Below are positions 55,094 to 64,000 of a DNA stretch of 64,000 bases, one piece after another. A model generated the notes under the pieces. The model did not search any database. It had not been told where the DNA came from and saw only the letters and a list, made by a program, of their open reading frames with translations. Origin of the DNA: Lumbricus terrestris (lineage: Eukaryota; Annelida; Clitellata; Crassiclitellata; Lumbricidae). Numbering within the stretch: position 1 is the stretch's first letter; each line of letters opens with the position of its first letter. The DNA lies in NCBI GenBank assembly GCA_949752735.1, contig OX457036.1, positions 3,532,629 to 3,596,628 of the forward strand, read 5' to 3'. The position numbers were made by a program, and so were the translations under genes.

Positions 55094-55520
55094 AATGAGA
55101 GTTTCAATACAAACTCTCATTGCTGGTCTACAAGTCACTACATGGCCTTGCACCGGACTACCTCAAATCCTACTGCGTGCAGATGGCGGCGTCAGGTGCT
55201 GGTCTTACGCTGAGATCCAGTGTGAAAGAAAAACGTCAACTAAGTTGGAGGACGAAGACACGCTTCGGGGAGCGTGCTTTTTCAACTGCTGGTCCCCGCT
55301 GCTGGAACCGTCTGAGCAATTGCGAGTGAAGGACTTGCCAACAGTTCGTTCTGCCAACTCAGTTGACGGTTTCAAAACTCGACTGATTACAAAATAAATT
55401 ATATGGTTTCTAAGGCGTACCTTTGACTGAATATATTATGTTTGTGTTTGTAGAGGCGCCTTTGTAACGGCATGTGCAGTGTTACGGCGCTATAGAAATT
55501 GTCGTCGTTATTATTATTAT
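55094..55520 (+). mobile_element. LINE 3' end, subfamily E
   Basis: Plus-strand coding with LLVYKSLHGLAPDYL-like start (frames 55095 and 55120), GERAFSTAGPRCWNRLS and a frameshifted remainder, then TAGAGGCGCCTTTGTAACGG, GGCGCTATAGAAATTG and a (TTA)n tail. It abuts the satellite directly and opens with a 26-bp inverted repeat. Confidence 0.82.
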
Positions 55521-55861
55521 TAATATAATCATCTGTGATAATAAAAAATTGGTTAAAGACTGTCATTACTCAGGGTTACTTTTAGACACCTTTAAAGAGG
55601 TATAATATAATCTGCACTATATAAAAAAATCATAAATTAATGCGCGTTCCAAATTGTTGCTGATAATGGCGTATTTGCATATTTGCTGTTTAACGACAAT
55701 TCATCACAACAAACGTAATTAACGCTGAAATCCTCGTATTTCTATGGCATACTATAGGCTTAGGACAGTCACAGGTATACGGTAGTGACTAAGTCATAAA
55801 TTTATAAGTTTCTTGATTGACAGTATAATTATTGTATTTATCTCTGATTGTCCATATTTTT
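55521..55861. other. No recognisable gene
   Basis: AT-rich; TTAGACACCTTTAAAGAGG at about 55583 is an inverted copy of the GGTGTCTAA motif. Confidence 0.5.
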
Positions 55862-56035
55862 TAGGGACACTGTGGTGTAGTGGGTATGTTCGTTGCCTTG
55901 AAGCCGGAGTGTTGCGGTTTCGAATCCACCTCAAGCTGCCGTGCAGGGACCATGGGCAAGTCCTTCACTCACTCCGATTCAGTGTCCACGCTGTAGCCGT
56001 AAGCGAGTCTGAGTAGTAAACTGGAAGGGCCGCGT
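55862..56035 (+). mobile_element. tRNA-derived SINE
   Basis: A box TGGTGTAGTGGG (55873-55884), B box with one extra T (GGTTTCGAATCC, 55916-55927), the GGACCATGGGCAAGTCCTTC body and a decayed GCGAGTCTGAGTAGTAAACT tail. Confidence 0.85.
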
Positions 56036-56036
56036 A

Positions 56037-56135
56037 TGACCAATCTTTCTCTGACCAATAATCCTATGACCAATCGTCCTATGACCAATCGTCTTATGAG
56101 CAGTCGTCCTATGATCAATCGTCCTATGACCAATA
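56037..56135 (+). repeat. 15-bp minisatellite CCTATGACCAATCGT
   Basis: Six to seven units, each with CCAAT, placed directly after the SINE tail. Confidence 0.9.
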
Positions 56136-56339
56136 TTAGTTAGACATCAACGACCGTCACTGTCTTTATGATGTCGTTATTCATTGAAATATGCTAATGA
56201 GAGATCAGCTTAGACACCCCTAAATTATAGGAAAGCAGCCTATGTATAGAGTGATTATTGCAATTTCTTAATTATTTCTGTGTGCATCCAGATACTGTTA
56301 ATCATTGAAACACACAAGTGTTTTGAGAAAAATAATTGC

Positions 56340-56800
56340 TGAGATAAACAGAGATCCAGACCATCCCACATTTCCAACAAGCGTTGCTTCAGATCGTTTA
56401 CATCATGGATTGCTGTCTAACAGGTTCGCTTTTGCATCACGCTCCACACGTTGTAGTCAACAGGATTTAAATCTGAACTGTTGTTCGGTGACCATAACGT
56501 GGGAGCAATGAAGTTTGGTTTCTCTTTTGTTGGCATTTCGATGGTTTCCCTGGATCTTTGGGCTGGGGCAATGTCCTGCTGAAAAGAAAATGACATTCTA
56601 GGGCACTAAATTTTTTATAGCAGATGGAATACGTTGTGAGAGCTGAACGTCGCGATAATAGGCTTCGTTAATTTTTTTACTTCAAGATCAATGAAGTCCA
56701 AAATGATAACGACCAAGCGTCGAAACGGCAACGAACACCAGAACAGACTTGCTGGAATTTATAAGCGTACGCAACATTCTGTTATGGTGTCCGTTGCGGT
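56340..56800 (-). pseudogene. Tc1/mariner transposase relic
   Basis: Minus strand, with stops and frameshifts: SKKINEAYYRDV, then QQDIAPAQ (the second catalytic Asp context) and PNFIAPTLWSPNN, SSDLNPVDYNVWS (third catalytic region, D-L-N-P-V-D-Y). This is the C-terminal half of a mariner-type DDD/E transposase, which cuts and pastes the element at TA. I did not find its inverted repeats. Confidence 0.85.
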
Positions 56801-57689
56801 TCATACGAAACACTTTTTACCATATGTTAGAATCATAAATTATTGTTGATTCAAACCTCTAATAATCGTGAAATTTAAGTATGGTTAATTTTCAGGCATT
56901 AAAGATATTTATATGGAAAACTTCTTTCCTACTTTCTACAGATTTTTACTCAACCGCAAGAAAATCTGTTAGCGCTTACTGAGAAAGTTGGAGTTTACCG
57001 ACAAATCTGTTAGCGTTTACTGAGAAAGTTTAATATATATATAACAACTTTGTCAACACAAATAAAGGTGTTTACTCTGCCTAGTGCAACATTTCTATAC
57101 AAACAGAATCTAGGATTGGACCACATAATAATAATTACAAATGACAAGGCGGTTGGATGGTTATGAGGTTTGGTTTTACCGATGATTCATCAGAGCAAAG
57201 TTGATTGAAGTTTCCCCCTCTTTTTCATTTAGGTTTAATTACTGGCATGAGTTGCCTATATGTAGCATGACAGTCTTTAGCAACGAGGGTCTGCTTACAC
57301 AGAGGCGACTACCCATATACACCTGGCCTATACCCTACCTGCGGTGGAACCCGTCCAAATGCAGTAGAAGGAGGAGGGTGACGCTGATCGCTGTTTCGCT
57401 AAACATGAATTAGTTCCACAGAAGCGATTGATTTTGACTAAACTGGTTAACGATATCTCATGAAGTCAATGGTCCAAATATTTTGAACTGTTTTCACAAC
57501 ATTTTTTTGTGAGCTCTTCGTTTTAGAAAAGAAATAAAGTTGAACTCAATCAACGATTGGATGGATCTGTAGTTTGACAAAGTCTTCAGAAAGAAATCGT
57601 CAGAAAACTAGGCCTATAATTATTATTAGTACGGCTTTAGCGATTGAACGAAAACGGAGATTACAGAAGCGATGTTTTATTCCAGTGTT
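56801..57689. other. Non-coding
   Basis: An internal direct repeat (AAATCTGTTAGCG...TTACTGAGAAAGTT) is at 56963-57030. AATAAAGGTGTTTACTC is a GGTGT motif copy at 57061. No gene seen. Confidence 0.5.
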
Positions 57690-57835
57690 TAACGTCGTCG
57701 TGTACAAGACACCAATGACCGTTGTTATGAAATATGTATTGTGCAATGCATTGAGATTGGTGGATCATGGATGCAGCCAGGATTTAACGACAGCTTATGA
57801 CATCAAAGGCCGTTGCCGTCGACAAAGAATAATAC
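57690..57835 (+). repeat. Two type-2 hairpin repeats in tandem
   Basis: 57690-57730 (GTTTAACGTCGTCGTGTAC) and 57780-57830 (ATTTAACGACAGCTTATGAC, GGCCGTTGCCGTCGAC). Confidence 0.75.
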
Positions 57836-57864
57836 TAGCTAACAGAGCGTTTTTAATGCATTGA

Positions 57865-57980
57865 GAGGAGAAGGAGGAGGACGAGGAAGAGGAGGAGGAG
57901 GAGGAGGAGGAAGAGGAGGAGGAGGAGGAGGAAGAGGAGGAGGAGGAGGAGGAGGAGGGGGAGGAGGAGGAAGAGGAGGA
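57865..57980. repeat. (GGA)n microsatellite
   Basis: Purine strand with GGAAGA interruptions; minus frames encode false Ser, Pro or Leu runs. Confidence 0.95.
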
Positions 57981-58024
57981 GTCCAAAGTTGAACGACTTC
58001 TTTTGACATGAACTCACTAAAAAA

Positions 58025-58140
58025 TAACTCCGCCACTGGTTGCACTCGGCCAGTGCTAGTCCCAAGCCTGGATAAAGAAGGAGGGCGTCGATAAAATGTT
58101 CTTTGTTACCACACAGTGACGTTAAACTGCAAATACCATT
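58025..58140 (-). repeat. Dispersed hairpin repeat, type 3
   Basis: CGCCACTGGTTGCACTCGGC, GGGCGTCGATAAAATG and CACACAGTGACGTTAAAC. Confidence 0.8.
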
Positions 58141-58499
58141 ACCACCTTCTGTAAAAAATGCAATGAAAAGACACTCAATGAATTATATAAAATCGCAGCT
58201 AACGATTTAAAGGTATTCAATTGCAAACGGTATTTCATATATAATCCCACAATAATATTAAACGTTAAGTGCATCGTGTGGCAACCAATGCATTATTTTG
58301 ATCTCAGTTGATGTGATAGTTGTTGTTGTTTATCGATACTGTGTCACATTAAAAAAATATTTGTGTCACTGTCATCATTTATCCATGCTTCGGACCAGCA
58401 TTACAAGATTAATAAGCGGTTGTGGAGTTCAGCAAAATCCTATTGATCATCGTCCAATTGTTTCAACGCTTCACAAGTTTTAGATTCGGAATCTGTTTT

Positions 58500-58600
58500 A
58501 CGACGCTGTGTATTATCAAGGATCATTAGCGTCGCCCGCCTCCTTCATCGATGATTGGGTCTGGCACTGCTAGAGTACGAGCAGGGACGGAGTTAATACC
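58500..58600 (+). repeat. Type-3 family repeat, decayed
   Basis: ATTAGCGTCGCCCGCCTCC and GGGTCTGGCACTGCTAGAG. Confidence 0.7.
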
Positions 58601-58624
58601 TGACTCGATAGCTTTCTAGACTAG

Positions 58625-58852
58625 TGAGTGATTGAGAGAGTGAGTGAGTGAGCGAGTGAGTGAGTGAGTGAGTGAGTTAGTGAGTGAGTGAGTGAACGAG
58701 TGAGTGAGTGAGTGATTGTGTGTGAGTGTGTGAGTGAGTGATTGAGAGAGTGAGTGAGTGAGCGAGTGAGTGAGTGAGTGAGTTAGTGAGTGAGTGAGTG
58801 AATGAGTGAGTGAGTGAGTGAGTGAGTGAGTGAGTGAGTGAGTGAGTGAGTG
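58625..58852 (+). repeat. (GAGT)n microsatellite
   Basis: About 228 bp; a longer block (GATTGAGAGAGTGAGTGAGT) is itself repeated about 110 bp apart at 58630 and 58740, so part of the array was duplicated. Confidence 0.95.
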
Positions 58853-59404
58853 ATAGGTTTCGACACGGTCACTGTTAATAAATAATGGAAATTATTGTCG
58901 AAATATCACCAATAAAAAATTGCTGTTGCTTATTTTTCACGTTATTTAGTGAAGTCGATGTTGATCATTTACTCAAAGTTACAATATCCAACATTGCATT
59001 TGGTATATTGACCAGTTTGAATCAGCATTACATGATACAACTGCAGAGGTAAGTGGCCTATGGGGAATATTCCTACAGGAGACGAGTTATACGTAAAATT
59101 AGACGGAAACATCAGAATAAACACATGCAGTAATTGTTTAGTCAATCTCCTTGTTAAGTGATTTTCAAAAACTGGAATTAACCTTTACCGTTTTATTTAT
59201 ATAAAGATGTTGTTGTGAGATAAATGATATAAGGTTTAGGAACTCAGTGTCGTTTTTGTTAAGTTCTACTCTAAATATTATTATCAACTCTCATTTATGC
59301 GATTGCGTCAGATTAGACAAAGTGGGGGCATAGGAATTGGAAACTCGGTAGGATAAGTTAATATATAATGCCAGAAAACGCTCTTATAATGGTGTTTAAG
59401 GAGA
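58853..59404. other. No recognisable feature
   Basis: AT-rich, without coding or repeat signature. Confidence 0.5.
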
Positions 59405-59640
59405 TTGCGGGATGCATATGCACTTGCTATAGCGCCCCTTCAAGAACTCTACCCAGAAGCTCTCCAGACTATAGTTAGGACACTGAATCGGAGTTTTACG
59501 CTGAATCGCCTAAGCAATTGCGAGTGAAGAATTTGCACAAGGTCCATACAAGGCGACTTGAGGTGGATTCGAACCTTCAATTCAAAACAAAACAACGAAT
59601 ATATCCATTACACCAACGCGCTCCACAACCAACTGAACTG
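59405..59640 (-). mobile_element. tRNA-derived SINE
   Basis: Minus sense: GGTGTAATGGATATATTCG near 59605 (A-box zone), GGTTCGAATCC (plus 59565-59575), GGACCTTGTGCAAATTCTTC body, and an AGAGCTTCTGG...GGGGCGCTATAGC tail. Confidence 0.82.
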
Positions 59641-59689
59641 GATGGTTAACGACACTAATATTATATGACAACACCATTGCATTTTCTTC

Positions 59690-59815
59690 AGAAATTAATG
59701 CTGAATCAGTTACTTTACTGAAACTTAATCATCATATTTTCTCAAATCAAACACAAAATTCAGAGGACTCGTAAATGAACGTCGCAGAAAAACATTTTGT
59801 GACCTTCGGGTTAAA
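59690..59815. mobile_element. Relic of piggyBac-like family C right end
   Basis: CAGAAATTAATGCTGAATCA, CTCAAATCAAACACAAAATTC and TTCGGGTTAAA resemble the last 130 bp of 47616-48596. Confidence 0.5.
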
Positions 59816-60494
59816 CAATCACTATGTTCAGATCAGCATGCGTTCGCACAACAGCCACAAAACTTAAATCATCATTAACCGAATATCTTTGCAATTATTT
59901 CTCAAAGACAACAGTGTTAGTCGACGCTCACTTTCATCCACACTCCGTTACACGATTCATTTTCTTTCCAGTATACCATCTATGATAATATTTCGTTACT
60001 AATACTAATACTAATCATGACTTGTAGTTACATGTATGAATATCGAAAATAAGAGAAGCAAGTTTATATTGGTAGAAATTAACCGTTCAGGCTTTACCGT
60101 TTACTAAGCCTATCTTTGCGTAATGGCTTGATGCTGCGTGCAAAAGGGTTTCTGTAAATCAACTCATAGAAAGAGATTTAATTGATGGAGACGAGTAATG
60201 TTGGCGAATTGGATGGCACATTGGTATAATTAGTAAAGTGGTCATCTGGAATCCCATCATTCAGATCTTGCCACTAATAACACATTCGAAGATGTATAGA
60301 CTGATTACAACGAATCTTGACATAATAAGATTATTTTATTGAATTTATTTTCAGAACCTTTCTTCGAACGATTATTGGCAGAGTTGGACCGATCGAGCAT
60401 TATCGCTGCGTTTAACGAAACTAGAATTATTATATTGATACGCCAAGATGTAAAGGTGTTTAAGCAGACACACTGGAACTATTACTAATTAGGG
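59816..60494. other. Non-coding; left copy of a 110-bp direct repeat
   Basis: 60298-60410 (ACTGATTACAACGAATCTTG, TTGAATTTATTTTCAGA, TCTTCGAAC) recurs at 60924-61036. 60430-60490 recurs at 63645-63705. Confidence 0.7.
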
Positions 60495-60600
60495 GGGAGG
60501 TTCCGTAGCTCAGTTGAGAGAGTGCTGGTGGATAAACTGAGTAGTCATTATCGCGATCTGGGTTCAAGCCTCGCTCAGGGCAAAAATTTATTTGAGTTTT
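60495..60600 (+). mobile_element. tRNA-like SINE head or tRNA pseudogene
   Basis: TTCCGTAGCTCAGTTGAGAG (A box) and CTGGGTTCAAGCCTC (B box). Acceptor and T-stem pairing are poor, so a working tRNA gene is unlikely. Confidence 0.6.
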
Positions 60601-60693
60601 CTGTTAGCTGCCAGTGGCGGTTTCTGTTGTGTTGGTTGCTCCTCTCACTCCTGGCTTGGCCATACCAGGAGCGTTCCAGCACTTAGGCCATTA

Positions 60694-60775
60694 GGATGGA
60701 TGAATGCAGATTTGGCCAGGGTCTATGACAACAGAGGCCTGAACCAGGACATAATAATTGTTTTGGCATACTACA
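60694..60775 (+). repeat. Dispersed hairpin repeat, type 1, diverged
   Basis: GGCCAGGGTCTATGACAACA with a changed right arm GAACCAGGAC. Confidence 0.75.
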
Positions 60776-61806
60776 CTCAACGAAGGCCATTAGTGTTAAG
60801 CTACCGAGCTTGTTGTGGTGTAACCGACCTCCATGTCGTGCGAAGCTGACCGTATTTCGTATAGTTTGTAGCTGTAATTATTCTGCGGTCTGTCTGATTG
60901 AATGTTAATTAACGAAGATTTTTAGACTGATTACAACGAATCATGGCATAATAACATTTTATTATTGAATTTATTTTCAGATTGATAAAGATTTCTTCGA
61001 ACAACTAGCGATGTTGGACTTATTGGTGACTATCGCTTATTTATTTATTAATCAGCAGTTTAACGACATCTTATAGCTACAAAGGCTGTTGACGTCTTTA
61101 AAGATTTTAACGTATGTCTATTCACTTTGGTTCAACTGTTCAGCAGTTTTTGTCCTTTTTCTCTCTGTTTTCGTTTCCTTTTTCCGAAGTTTGATGTCAA
61201 TATTATTATACATTTGCACATATTTTCATGATGTTCACATAATACAACATTTAGGTTACTTAATTAGATTAACATCAAATATTTATCGCATGTTTACAAG
61301 CAATTTTGAACATTCATTGACCCACAATGAAATTATTGGCGGATTAGATATTCAACATTAAAATAAAAATCAAAGTATTCATCCATCATTTAGAGACATG
61401 AACATTGAACAATAATAGAAAGAGCAAAATTTTTTCAATGTCTGTTTCATCTATTACAGAATTATTTGGGGGAAAAAACAAACAACCCCACACTAAAAAA
61501 ACAAACAAACAAACAAACAATAAACACGATAGAGACAAATCCAATGAAATTATAAATCTGATTAAACATTAAGTTTATCTTTGCTCAATACTAAAATGAA
61601 TCAAACCAGCTAAAATTATAATTCAAATACATTTCACATTGCAAACAAGCCAGTTATTAATCTATTTCCAGAAACATTATTCAAAACAATGGTAAGACTG
61701 TTTCACTGTATCAATCACAACTAACAATAGTGACCATTAATAACGTAAAGCTGATACATTGTTCTAGCAGATTTTATTTTCAGATATTATGCTTAATTAA
61801 CACTAC
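60776..61806. other. Non-coding; likely includes the LINE 3' UTR
   Basis: 60924-61036 is the right copy of the direct repeat. A type-2 hairpin is at about 61060-61095 (CGACATC/GACGTC). (AAAC)n at 61497-61522 may be the LINE's 3' microsatellite on the minus strand. Confidence 0.5.
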
Positions 61807-63530
61807 TCATATAATTCTTCCATTAGTTATAGTCATAAGGATATCATAAGCTTCAAGATAAATACCTGGAATAGACAATATATTTTTAACAGTGCATTCC
61901 ACTTTTTTCTCTTCACATTTTTTAAGTATTAAGGTTGATATGTCATTCTTTATACACGCAAGCAGCATATGCTCAGTTGTTTCAGGCAATTGGCATTTAG
62001 AACACAGGTCTGTTGTGCTTTTACCTAACACCTTCAGCCAAGTGTTATTAAGGACATGCCACATCCTAAGTCGGGTGATTTGAACTTCTCTTTTCCTGAT
62101 GGAGTCCATGAATTTTATATCAGTGGTTACAAAAGGTTGAATAGATTTATAAAATCGCCCTTTCCGTTCAGTATCATATTCAATTTGCCATAAACCAACA
62201 ACATATTTTCTTATTAAGGAATAGATTTCCTTTAATTCTAGATAATTTGTTGAATTAATTTCCGTTAGTTCTTGCCCATTCTTTGCAAGGGTATCTGCCA
62301 TTTCATTTCCAGATAATCCAATATGGCTAGGGATCCATGCTATGACTATACTAATATTTTTAAGTTTATTAACATTATCTAAAAATTCAAGAAATAAATT
62401 AGGTCGGGAACAAGACTTATTTTCTTTTATAGATGTGGCTACACTTAATGAATCAGTATATATAATATACTTATTTGCATTTTCATTTATATTTTCATTT
62501 TGGATAATCCATTTTGTCGCTTCAATTATGGCCGTTAATTCAGCAGAATAAATTGAGGAGTTATCTGCTATTCTAAAAACATTATGAGAGTTCATGGATG
62601 GTATATAGAAAGCTGCCGAAACTACATTTTCAAGTTTAGACCCATCTGTATAGATTGATGTGCGATCAACATACTTATCAATTAATTGTAACGATAAGGA
62701 TGACATAATGTTAGGAGAATCCGTCTTTTTGTTGATATATTTTTTCAAGGACAAATCGACTTTAGTAGTTCTGTTAAACCAAGGAGCGGTTGACTGATAA
62801 ATTGGAGAGTTAAATTGTTTAGAAATCATTGAAAAGAAATGTTCGGTTCTTTTGAAAATAGAATTTTGTTTTACAGATGGTGCGGAATAATAATTTGACC
62901 AGTGATCTCGCATGGTATCTGCTGCTGGGTGATCATTTGAACCCAATATTTTTGATCCAGCCCTGATTGAATTACTCAATCGACGTAGGTGGAGGGGAGT
63001 CTCTCCACATTCATTCTGGAGGGCCATGATAGGGGTGCCTTTAGCCGATCCACACGCCAACCTCAAAGCCTCAGATTGTATATTTTGCAGCCTTTTCAAT
63101 TGGTTAGCACTAGCAGTAGCATATGCCACGTCGCCATAATCAAGGACTGACCTTACAATTGCTCTATAGATGGAAAGAAGTGCCCGCTTTGATGCTCCCC
63201 AACTATACCCAGATACAGCTCTCATTATATTCATTCTCTTTTTACATTTGATTACGATGTAGTCTATATGGGGTTTCCAGTTTAATTTAGAATCAAAAAT
63301 TACTCCCAAGAATTTGGCAGTATTTTCTATTTTAATATCCTTATTGTTAAGTTTAATATGTAATTTTGGTAATTTTCTTCTTTTGGTAAATATTACACCA
63401 GTGGTTTTAGTTACAGATATTTTAAAACCATTTTCATTACACCAATCATTAATCTTAATTATGGCATTTTGGATTTTATTTTGAAGCAATTTCAAGTCTC
63501 GATTTGCATAGAAAATGGCACTGTCATCGC
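61807..63530 (-). CDS. LINE ORF2 C-terminal half: RT end and RNase H, intact frame, 5'-truncated
   Basis: Open from about 63530 to a stop at 61807 (562 codons from the TTG at 63495, plus about 11 before it). It begins inside RT motif C: an Ile-Ser-Asp-Asp-Ser replaces the usual Y-A-D-D start because the hairpin repeat abuts there. Then KFLGVIFDSKLNWKPHI (RT thumb side). RNase H has its catalytic set: D284 (IYTDGS), E319 (SAEL), D348 (YTDSL) and D401 (NEMADTL), with H391 in IPSHIGLSG. A C-terminal CCHC (C498, C501, H509, C514) closes the domain. RNase H plus this zinc motif is typical of I/Jockey-group LINEs. No internal stop, so the copy is fairly young. It has no start codon and no promoter of its own. 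Confidence 0.88.
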
Positions 63531-63531
63531 T

Positions 63532-63622
63532 TATGGATGGATCCTATTTGACCAGGGTCTATGACAACAGAGGCCGGTACCCTGGACAGAAATTTGCTCG
63601 GCGTATTACAGCACTTAGAGCT
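63532..63622 (+). repeat. Dispersed hairpin repeat, type 1
   Basis: Stem CCAGGGT (63552-63558) and ACCCTGG (63579-63585). It abuts the truncated 5' end of the LINE. Confidence 0.88.
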
Positions 63623-63644
63623 TTTTTCTTTCGAAGTTTAATGT

Positions 63645-63705
63645 ATTATTATAATGATACACCAAGATGTAAAGGTGTTTAAGCAGACACTGGAACTAAT
63701 ACTAT
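63645..63705 (+). repeat. GGTGTTTAAGCAGACAC repeat, duplicate of 60430
   Basis: CCAAGATGTAAAGGTGTTTA and AGCAGACACTGGAACTA occur at both sites. Confidence 0.8.
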
Positions 63706-63754
63706 AATAATCGGGTGTTTAACGGTATATTATAATTGCTGATATTGAATCTCC

Positions 63755-63850
63755 TGGGCTGTGTTATGCCAAACAAATTTTTTCGAGGGCAACGGCCTCT
63801 GTTGTCATAAGCAGTTAAGCACTCGTCAAATCTGGATCCATCCATACAGT
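63755..63850 (-). repeat. Dispersed hairpin repeat, type 4
   Basis: TCGAGGGCAACGGCCTCTGT and CACTCGTCAAATCTGGATCC; the right stem is weak here. Confidence 0.75.
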
Positions 63851-64000
63851 TTTGTATATTCGTCAAAGACTTTGCTGTCATACGATGATGTTAAACTTCG
63901 GATTAAAATATGATACCTAATTAAGAATCTTTACAGTCATTATGAACTGAAGAAGCGACGCTGGTCGACAAAAAAATAATGAAGAATTACAGACAAGATC

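Noticed and set aside
54301..55153. Long minus-strand frames of Tyr-Ile-Leu repeats, up to 268 codons
   Set aside because: Pure translation of (AATAT)n; open in all frames because the 5-bp unit lacks minus-strand stops.
57795..58065. Poly-Ser, poly-Pro and poly-Leu proteins
   Set aside because: Reverse translation of the GGA microsatellite; the same applies to 28452-28816.
8441..63850. Hairpin repeat as a hammerhead ribozyme
   Set aside because: The conserved hammerhead core (CUGAUGA and GAAA) is missing.

Overview
This is eukaryotic, almost certainly animal, non-coding DNA: an AT-rich window built nearly entirely of layered transposable elements and simple repeats. CR1/L2-like and RNase H-bearing LINEs, tRNA-derived SINEs sharing LINE tails, hAT and piggyBac-like DNA elements, a mariner relic and Ty3/gypsy LTR elements together point to an invertebrate (or basal chordate) metazoan; the species cannot be fixed from sequence. 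I found no bacterial-style operon and no convincing spliced host gene. The only candidate non-transposon protein is a 126-residue CARD/death-fold-like ORF at 15.47-15.85 kb on the minus strand.

Layout. 0-4.75 kb: a Ty3/gypsy element cut by the window edge, with Gag-protease, a fused remnant of pol, and a 3' LTR whose promoter carries an array of E2F-like and NRF1-like sites. 4.8-6.6 kb: a CR1/L2-like LINE split by a 338-bp hAT MITE. 7.28-8.18 kb: a decayed hAT element keeping the transposase C-terminus. 8-24 kb: SINEs, LINE tails, dispersed hairpin repeats, and a ~1-kb tandem duplication at 13.0-15.0 kb. 24.26-29.89 and 29.89-46.2 kb: two tandem copies of one ~5.6-kb block. The second copy was enlarged by a nest of insertions: piggyBac-like A (TTAA) contains piggyBac-like B, which contains a hAT-type element, which contains a very young Ty3/gypsy element whose 1,346-bp LTRs differ at one site that I noticed. 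47-53 kb: a third piggyBac-like element, a SINE with a clean target duplication, a 2.8-kb hAT element and LINE fragments. 54.4-55.1 kb: a pentanucleotide satellite. 55-61 kb: LINE, SINE and mariner relics and microsatellites. 61.8-63.5 kb: the open C-terminal half of an RNase H-type LINE.

How the parts work together. The most biologically telling features are (i) two related Gag-Pol families in which the reverse transcriptase core is lost in frame while Gag-protease stays open, suggesting Gag-coding but non-autonomous retrotransposons; (ii) one 3'-tail stem-loop shared by several LINE subfamilies and a SINE, as expected of LINE-SINE partnerships; (iii) a dispersed hairpin with a conserved ~20-nt loop but different, still-paired stems; and (iv) paralogous empty sites inside the window that date and prove several insertions.
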